This document shows, one piece after another, positions 57,279 through 64,000 of a stretch of 64,000 nt of DNA. A program made the position numbers and the translations under genes. Position 1 is the stretch's first letter. Every line of letters begins with the position of its first letter. Location: positions 1-64,000 of the forward strand of contig JAULAV010009380.1 of the NCBI GenBank assembly GCA_030789695.1. The letters are read 5' to 3'. The notes under the pieces are model-generated. The model worked only from the letters and a program-made list of their open reading frames with translations. It made no database searches and was not told where the DNA came from. The DNA comes from Scilla litardierei (Eukaryota > Streptophyta > Magnoliopsida > Asparagales > Asparagaceae).

Positions 57279-58933
57279 TGATTACGACGGGAAGGACGCG
57301 CAAGTGCAGGCCTTCCACTCCCAAGTGTCAGAGTGTCAATGCAATAAAAATAACCGGTGAGTACCGGGTCGGATCACAGGGACAAGTCGTTCTATATTCA
57401 CAAAATTGATCGATAAAGAAAAATAAAGTGTGTTACAACCACCTCGCTAACGGTGGATAAGTGTGGGAAAAAGTGTGGTGAAACTAAAATCATATCCTAA
57501 GTGGGTAGGGTTAGAGAACCAAAAGTGGAGTTAGGATGGCTAGGAGAGAAAGCATGGGTTGTGGGTTCACTGAGATTGGTGGTAATCAAGCTCTAATTAC
57601 CGCATATAACTCAATTGATCATCCGGCTAAGGACACTCAATCGGAAAATTTAGCTTTAAAGAACACACCAATTAGCAATAGGGATGGATATATTATCATG
57701 ACACTAATCAAATTAGGAACATGGATTCATCTCGAATTGTGCCCTTTCGGGTCTTTAGCAATGAAAGTGTGCCCTAATAATCACCCAACATTAACATGAA
57801 AGTAAGCAAGAGGCAAGTAGAATTAAAATTAACAACAAATCTCAATGAGTCACAACCCACACCAATCACACTACTCAATCATACCAAATAATATAGAATT
57901 CATAGACAAATTCATCCAATATTCAATACAAAAGAGAAATGAAAAAATTACACAAAAAGAGAGGAAAGAGATCACCAATCTCTCAAGAAATGAGGCTTCC
58001 CTCTCACTTGGGCACCTCCTCCAAGCTTCTCCATCATCCAATGGCCTCCAACCCTATCCCAAAAAAACCTTAAAACCTTAAAATCCAAAAAAAAACCTCC
58101 TTGTGGAATAAGAAGAGCCCCAAAAAAACCTTAAAATCCCAAAAAAACAGCAACCCCTTCAATTTTCGCAACATGCCACACTTTAACCTAAACAATGGGC
58201 TGCGGGTCGGGCGCGCAGTGCGCCCGACCCGATAAAAATACACAGTCGCGCGTGCGTTCTGCAAACATGGAGAGCGAGCTGGCCAACGGGCCGGCCCGCA
58301 AATTAAAACCCCTTTTTGTAATATTTACAACGGCCCGCTCCAAGGGCGGGCCGCTGTGTTGGGCCTTTTTTATTTATTTATTTTTTAAAACGAAATGAAG
58401 CAGCGGCTGAAGTGGGAATGAGCAGCCCTTTGGCGCCACGTGGCGCCACGTGATTGCGACATGTGGCGCCCCAAATAATTCCTTTTCTGGTATTTTAAAG
58501 CCCTTTTCTCCTTCAAAAAATCACCAAAAATACCTAGGAGGCCCAGAAAATTCCCAAAAAATTCTGGAAAATCCCCAAGACTCCCAGGGGTACCTGAAAA
58601 ATATGAGAAGGAGAAATTAGTCTATTTGATGTGAAAATAAATATAATGACTTATATAACACAATATTGACTTCCAAAAATCATATAAAATAACATATTGC
58701 TCAAATAATTCTCAAAATTTGTCAATATAATCACAATAATACCAGGAGTTACTGAAAAAATATTAGGAAGCCAATAAAGACGGTAAAATCTATATTTTGT
58801 GCCAAGAATGAGATTAAGCTCCTAAAATGAAATGAAATGCAAATATACTCAAAAAGAGCAAGTTTAAACCTAATCTTTAGCACAAAATGGGGATAGTTAT
58901 GGGGTATAAATATACACTTTTCACTCCGAATCA
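57279..58933 (-). repeat. Athila-like LTR, complete copy
   Basis: 1655 bp. On the minus strand it begins TGATTCGGAG and ends GTAATCA, so the ends are TGATT...AATCA inverted repeats. The outer boundary at 58933 is where R2 leader sequence resumes. It contains strong GC hairpins near 58203 and 58331 and repeated GGCGCCACGTG words near 58432-58452. Confidence 0.75.
58203..58231. other. Perfect 12-bp hairpin in Athila-like LTR
   Basis: CGGGTCGGGCGC and GCGCCCGACCCG around a 5-nt loop. A second, 8-bp hairpin (CGGCCCGC/GCGGGCCG) follows near 58332. Confidence 0.8.
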
Positions 58934-59739
58934 TCTGTGGGCCTATAAATTCGTGAAAAATCACGGTACATTATGGGGCAATTATTTGGGCATATAAGTG
59001 TGTATTGGGGACTTTTGGGGGTCATTTGGGATAATTTAAAAGGGAAAAACCTTTTCCTTCTACATCGAAAATGTCATTTTGGGCTCTTTTTCAATTTGAT
59101 TGATTAAACCCACATATTATACAACACTTGCATCAAATGATTTTTTTCCGTAAAATCATCTTTAGATGCTTTACATCACTGGCTTATTCTGTGGATATTA
59201 TATGCGTGGTTGTGCATTATATTTAAAACTTAATAATTAGGAAGATCCTGCGACCGCTCTACCGTTAGTCACCTAACCTAACGGCATATGACGTTGCCCA
59301 GTGGTCCAATAATTATTAAGTGATTAAATGATTTATCCTCATGCGAATATTAAATGCATGTGATGCCAATGATGAAAATGTCTGATGAAAATGTTTGATG
59401 AGCACAAATTTTCTACATGGATGGCTAATTGTGGTTTTTGGATCGGCTGTTTAAGTCCCACATTTTATATTCATGTACTTTTCTTTTACTTTTGAGAGAA
59501 ATTGTAGTGAGGAAATTTTGTAAATGTCCAAGACCGAAGACCATTTTCCATGGAGACGGAGGCCACAATTAAAGCTGAAGATCTTAAATGGGACCCACGG
59601 GGGTTTCCAAAGTTGTAATTTCTCTTTAAAGCTTTCATTTGTGTAATATGGACTGTAATGGGACTTTGGACTATTACTTATGTGGGACTGACCGATCCAC
59701 GCAATTAGCCATTCATATTAAAATTGCCTCCGCATGAAA
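58934..59739 (+). repeat. Duplicated R2 leader segment, right copy
   Basis: Matches 53228-54003 with substitutions and small indels (an extra GGGCTCTTTTTCAATT-like insert near 59085 and GCCAATGA near 59365). It continues without a break toward gag. Confidence 0.85.
59228..59321 (+). other. Three-stem leader module, R2 right copy
   Basis: Outer ACTTAATAATT/AATTATTAAGT (59228-59238, 59311-59321), middle GACCGCT/AGTGGTC, inner CCGTTAG/CTAACGG. It lies about 470 bases upstream of the gag ATG. Confidence 0.75.
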
Positions 59740-59791
59740 ATGTTTATGTTTAAATTATTAATTCATGCATATTTGAGCTCTGCTAGATAAA

Positions 59792-60751
59792 ATGGCTAAA
59801 ATCGCAAGTGTCGATTTCGAAGTGCTGGATGCATCAGGAAGAAACTATCTGAGCTTGCAGCTCAATGTGAAGTTTCATCTACGAGCAAAGTCCCTCATTT
59901 CTGCTGTGACTAGTAATGAAAATGTAAGCGATATAGAAAAGGCGCAAGCCATTATCTATATTCGATGCCATGTGGACAAGACCCTAAAGGCCGAATACCT
60001 TACGGTCGAAGATCCACTTGAGCTGTGGACTGCCCTTGAGGATAGGTATAAACATCAGAAAGATGTTATACTACCAAGGGCACGATATGAGTGGGAGAAC
60101 ATGAGACTACAGGACTTTAAGTTCATATCTGAGTACAACTCAGCTCTCTTTAGCATCACCTCACGCCTGAAGTTGTGTGGTGAAAAAGTCTCAGAAGATC
60201 GCCTACTGGAAAAGACGTACACGTCTTTCCATGAGAAAGATGCGATACTAATGCAGCAATACCATGAACGAAAGTTCACCAAGTATTTTGAGCTGCTGTC
60301 ATGTTTACTCATGGCTGAACAAAACAGAGAGCTTCTCCTCGCCACTCACAATATGCGCCCCCTAGCACTGCTCCCATCCCAGAAGCTCATAACGCCTCTT
60401 CTTCTCGAAAGAAGAGAGACAACAAAAGAAAAGATAGACCACAGAAAGGGGGACCGAACAAAAGGGCTAGGGGCCAAGTCCAGCAACAAAGAAATGAAAG
60501 TGAACGAAAGTTCACGTGGCGCAGAAATGACAAAAATAGAGATGATGCACCTCACCCAAGAGGAATGAGAAGACCAGTGCCATAGCTGTGGCATGAAAGG
60601 CCACTGGTCCAGAGTGTGCCGAACTCCGCAGCATCTCCAGGATTTGTATAAAGAGAACAAGAAAAATAAAGCTGAAACAAACCTGATGACCTCTGATGCT
60701 CCAGTCAAGTTTACCGCTGACGACTTCGAAAATGATGCCATGCTTGATTAG
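59792..60751 (+). pseudogene. gag: R2 gag
   Basis: ATG 59792 opens a Copia gag: VDFEVLDASGRNYLSL, AIIYIRCHVD, EDPLELWTALEDRYKHQ, RYEWENMRLQDFKFISEYN, KTYTSFHEKDAILMQQY and SCLLMAEQN. A basic stretch follows. TGA at 60566-60568 interrupts, and the same frame goes on to the zinc knuckle CHSCGMKGHWSRVC (about residues 263-276) and a TAG at 60749-60751, for about 319 codons. The knuckle has all four ligands. It would form the particle shell and bind RNA. The TGA is most simply a mutated sense codon. Confidence 0.85.
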
Positions 60752-60929
60752 CCCCTATTTTTATCTTAGCAGTTTGTTTTGAGAATACTTTATGTTATGA
60801 GAGCATTTGAATTATGTAATTTGTTTTGAATGAAAATGTTTATCTAAAAATGCATGTGCCTATACAATTCATCTTTTAATAGATGAACTGCTCTCATGAC
60901 TGATTAGTAGACAATAACCACATACGATC
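60752..60929 (+). other. Gap between R2 gag and protease
   Basis: AT-rich with no recognisable motif. Confidence 0.4.
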
Positions 60930-61171
60930 TTTCAAATAAAAAGCCCAACATCAGGGCCATATTGAAGATCCAGGGAATGCAACACTGTTGCCTCCAAATG
61001 ACACAGAAACAAAAAATAAAGGATGCACTAATCTCTCCGAATTCCAAAAGAAAGTTTCTAAGTTTCATGGACATCCGTTTCAACGGATTCCATTTGAAAA
61101 CAGCAAATGTAAATGAAAAACAAATTATTGTATGTAACGTCTCAAGAAAAAGGAGTAAAATTCATACTTGA
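60930..61171 (+). pseudogene. pol: R2 protease remnant
   Basis: KIKDALISPNSKRKFLSFMDIRFNGFH matches the middle of Copia protease. The upstream catalytic motif is worn down (VDNNH-like near 60910). Confidence 0.65.
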
Positions 61172-61959
61172 ACGTTTTGAGAGCCTTACAGGCCTCAACC
61201 ATACAAAGATTCGGAGAAAGGAAGCGAAATTAAATGGAGCACCTGAAGTGCCCGACATCAGCCAAGTTTTTACACTGGCATGATTGACTTGGCCACCCTG
61301 GATCAGTGACGATGCATCACATCTTATCTCATGGGTATGACTCGAAGAACCAGAAGATTCTTTAGAAGGGAGAATTCCCCCACATCCCTTTCTATAAGGG
61401 AAAACTAATTACAAGGCCATCTGTACGAAAAATTGAAAAAGAATTTCCACGCTTCCTCAAAAAGAATATAAGGAGATAGATGTGGATAAAATCCACCCCT
61501 AGTGGGCTATTTCAGTACTTCATTGTACCGATAAATGCATCCTCAGAATATTCATATGTGTGTCTACTACAGACCCGCAAACTTAGCTTTTCCAAAGCTA
61601 TTGGCACAAAAATAAAAATGTTGCGGTCACATTTTCCAGACAATAAAATATAGAAAATAAGTCTGGTTAATGTTGGGAAATATACCTCCTGGTCAATTCA
61701 AGAGTACTGCCGAGCAACGGGAATAGAAAATGAACATACAAGTGCCGCATGTTCATACCCAAAATGGGTCAGCAGAGTCACTGAAAAGTAGACTCCAATG
61801 GATTGAACGTCCATTAAATCCCGAGTGCCTATGGATGCATGGGGACATGCAAATTCTGCATGCTGCATCGTAAATGAAAATAAGACCCTCTGGAGGTCAG
61901 AGTCTCCAATGCAACTTGCATATGGAATGCCACCGAACATTTCTTATCTGAGAATCTTC
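61172..61959 (+). pseudogene. pol: R2 pre-integrase and integrase core, decayed
   Basis: Lies where integrase core should be. Only scattered words survive, and no catalytic block could be read. Confidence 0.45.
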
Positions 61960-62290
61960 GGTCACGCAGTTTAAATCCCATCGCAGCACCACAGAGGACA
62001 AAAATGGGTCATCAACGTCGCCTAGGTATCTATGTAGGGTTTGACTCACCCTCAATTATAAGATACCTAGAACCTCAAACGGGGGACGTATTTAAGGCAC
62101 ATCTTGAAGACTGTGATTTCGATGAGACAAGTTTCTCCAAAATAGGCCCAGACACTGAGAAACCTAGTGCAAAGCAAATTATAATGTGGGATACAAAATG
62201 TTTGACCCACCATGATCCGGTAACAAAATAATGTGAAGATGAGATTTTGAAGATCCTCTACATATAGAACAATGTTCACCTGTTACCTGA
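61960..62290 (+). pseudogene. pol: R2 integrase C-terminal region
   Basis: HQRRLGIYVGFDSPSIIRYLEPQTGDVFKAHLEDCDFDE is a strong Copia integrase C-terminal signature, followed by DPVTK, QCEDEILKIL and a decayed linker. Confidence 0.85.
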
Positions 62291-62299
62291 CTCATTTAC

Positions 62300-62560
62300 T
62301 GACAACCAGAAGATTGTCAGATCACACATCCCTGCTGCAAAAACTCCAGCTAGGATTGACATCCCCGAGAATGGATGCAATCCACCAGCAGCAGAAGTGG
62401 CTGATCCTCAACAGAAGAGAGGCAGACCACTAGGCTCCAAGGACAGAGACTCCTAGAGACCTTAAGAAAATACTACCACATGACAATGAGCTCATGTCCA
62501 CACCCTCACCCTTCCCGGAATCCACTGCTGAGGAACTGCCGGGAAAAACTGAAATTGAAA
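62300..62560 (+). pseudogene. pol: R2 linker before RT
   Basis: SHIPAAKTPARIDIPENGCNPP and KRGRPLGSKDRDS match the linker in R3 and R1. Stops follow. Confidence 0.75.
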
Positions 62561-62720
62561 GTAAATGTTGTACGTACTGGGGAGGTGTTGGACAGATAGA
62601 ATATAAATTGTCGACAATGTATTCACGTATCATATTGCCATATACATCGCAAAAGTGATGATGTTTATAAATTATCGTTCCATACTCCATTGCTAGTATG
62701 CAAACGTAGAGATTGGCCAA

Positions 62721-62910
62721 ATGTGGAACGAGGCAATAAAAGATGAGCTGGACTCACTTATGAAACGTGAAATGTTCGGACCTGAAGTCCAGACACAAAC
62801 AGGTGTCAAACCTGTGGATAAAATAAAGTATTGCACACATAAGAAAAATAAATACAAAATCGTATGCTATAAAGAACAACCTATAGCCCAAGGAAAATTT
62901 CGCTGAAACT
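62721..62910 (+). pseudogene. pol: R2 reverse transcriptase, N-terminal piece
   Basis: WNEAIKDELDSLMKREMFGPEVQTQTGVKPV is the start of Copia RT. The following KWVF block is degraded. Later RT, including YVDD, could not be read. Confidence 0.75.
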
Positions 62911-63318
62911 AGGGATCGAACAAATTAAAATGAGCATATCTCATAAATGATGCATCAGTCTCCCTAAGTTATCAAAAGCGAATACTTTACGATTTGGCGA
63001 AGGAAAATTTTGGATATGCTGTTATTGGATGTTGTGACGGCATACCTTCGTGGATATCTTGGTAAAGATAATTTCCACATTTCCTCAAATGCCTGAATAG
63101 ACTTCGGGACGTCTATTCAATTGAATAAAAACAATGAGTATAATAAATAAATGTACAATCAAGAGAATCATTTGACAAATCTATGATTCCTATTGAGGGT
63201 TGTCTTTGCATCTAAGCAAAGAACAAGATTAGATATCATAGTTGTAAACAACTAAAATCTCATCGGATCTCCTGAAGAGAAAACCGAAACATCTGTTCAA
63301 GCCTGACTATTAAACATG

Positions 63319-63880
63319 AAATGAAAGACCTAGGCAAATATAAAGTCATGGCTCATAGAATCCTGTTACAAACGCCCAGAAGTGCGTTGGAGAAATTAAA
63401 AGGACCATTGACATCCAAAGTACACCTATGATAGTATACTTAATGGATGTACAAAAAGAACCCTTCCGATCGCTGGAAGAGGGGGAGGATATAACTGGTC
63501 CTAAAGTCCCTTATCTAAGTGCAATCCAGCACTCCTGGCTAAATGCACACGTCCCGATATAGCTATTGCAGTAAATTCATTAGCCAGAGATAGTTGGCAC
63601 CTACAAAGTGCTTCCTCCAAGGGTCAAAAGATTTGGACTTACAAAATGAAGTATCATCCTCCAATGTTCATGCAAATGCAGGTTACAGGTCTGGTCCCTA
63701 TACTGAGAAATCACAGAATAGGTACCCACAGTGGGATGGCCATCTACTGCAGATCTGCAAAGCAATCTATGAAGGCATCATCATCCTATCATTCCGAGAT
63801 CCTCACCACACTAATGGTGTATTTGAGGGCGCCTGCTGGTACATCACATCCCAGTGACGATTGGGATAGAGGCTAGTATT
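63319..63880 (+). pseudogene. pol: R2 late RT and RNase H remnants
   Basis: MKDLGKYK (63319) corresponds to MKDLGKTK of R3. ANAGYRSGPYTEKSQ and YPQWDGHLLQI (near 63660-63760) resemble the Copia RNase H start. Frames are broken. Confidence 0.6.
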
Positions 63881-64000
63881 GTGGAGCTGACCACATAGTC
63901 TGAAGACCACATCAGATGCAACGATACTTAGCACACCTCTCCAGAGTTTCTGGATTCTGCAGCTGCTAAATTGTGATAACTTTGTAATCTGTGTATATTT

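Larger units (their letters stand above)
54004..58933 (-). mobile_element. Athila-like Ty3/Gypsy block, rearranged
   Basis: On the minus strand it starts with a 1655-bp LTR (58933-57279), followed by a tRNA-Asp-type primer site and gag. Then comes a second, tandem round of partial LTR, primer site and gag, which stops abruptly at 54004. No pol and no far LTR are present. The tandem unit is about 2.0 kb (54118-56101 and 56111-58144), and its junction joins LTR sequence to the end of gag. This looks like segmental duplication inside a truncated element, not two insertions. Confidence 0.8.
52093..64000 (+). mobile_element. R2: Copia element with short LTRs, runs off the window
   Basis: Starts with a 146-bp LTR (TGTTGTGAATGG...CATAACA) and the putative primer site CGTTATCAGCATG. 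Then come a leader with a CTGCAG array, the three-stem module, gag at 59792, and decayed protease, integrase, RT and RNase H to the window end. An Athila-like block (54004-58933) splits the leader. The 3' LTR and the matching target duplication lie outside the window. Pol fragments show that R2 belongs with R1 and R3. Confidence 0.88.

Noticed and set aside
53228..59739. The duplicated leader segments as LTRs of a 6.5-kb element
   Set aside because: They lack TG...CA ends, contain the R2 leader module, and the Athila LTR with its own TGATT...AATCA ends is nested at one edge.
1..64000. tRNA genes, host genes, rRNA operons
   Set aside because: None seen. Everything recognisable is satellite, retrotransposon or organellar insertion; a covariance-model tRNA scan would settle the tRNA point.

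Overview
This window reads as repeat-rich heterochromatin of a flowering plant. It is AT-rich satellite DNA packed with LTR retrotransposons, and I see no host protein-coding gene or tRNA. Plant origin rests on Ty1/Copia elements primed at an initiator-tRNA-Met site, an Athila-type Ty3/Gypsy block with its usual primer site, and a fragment of plant mitochondrial 18S rRNA inside an LTR. The species cannot be named from this.

Layout. About 26 kb is one satellite family with a monomer of about 147 bp: 1-3675, 6144-6545, 25732-35654 and 40183-52092. Monomers are mostly head to tail. They are organised in higher-order units of about 1.9 kb, each marked by a short inverted module. Each monomer carries a motif resembling the mammalian CENP-B box, and three copies match the minimal box exactly. 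The array is cut by: a solo LTR (3676-6143, TSD AAGAT); element R1 (6546-25731, 112-bp LTRs, TSD ATCTT); element R3 (35655-40182, minus strand, TSD ATCAT); and element R2 (52093 to beyond the window end). R1, R2 and R3 belong to one related group of Ty1/Copia elements with short LTRs and a shared, unusual putative primer site.

Nesting. R1 is split by S1 (6723-19523), a SIRE/Maximus-like Copia element with long LTRs, gag, a decayed pol and a third ORF. The 5' LTR of S1 carries a 542-bp insertion containing mitochondrial rrn18 sequence that its 3' LTR lacks. The order is therefore satellite, then R1, then S1, then the organellar insertion. R2 is interrupted by an Athila-like minus-strand block (54004-58933) that contains a tandem 2-kb duplication and lies between two copies of about 0.8 kb of R2 leader.

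The R1/R2/R3 group has two leader features I do not recognise. One is a GC-rich array of CTGCAG-centred palindromes (R1 and R2). The other is a roughly 95-nt module predicted to fold into three collinear stems, with two compensatory pair changes between R1 and R2. S1 carries its own array of near-perfect hairpins in both LTRs and again behind pol. Every pol gene is broken. The gag of S1 is the longest intact ORF.
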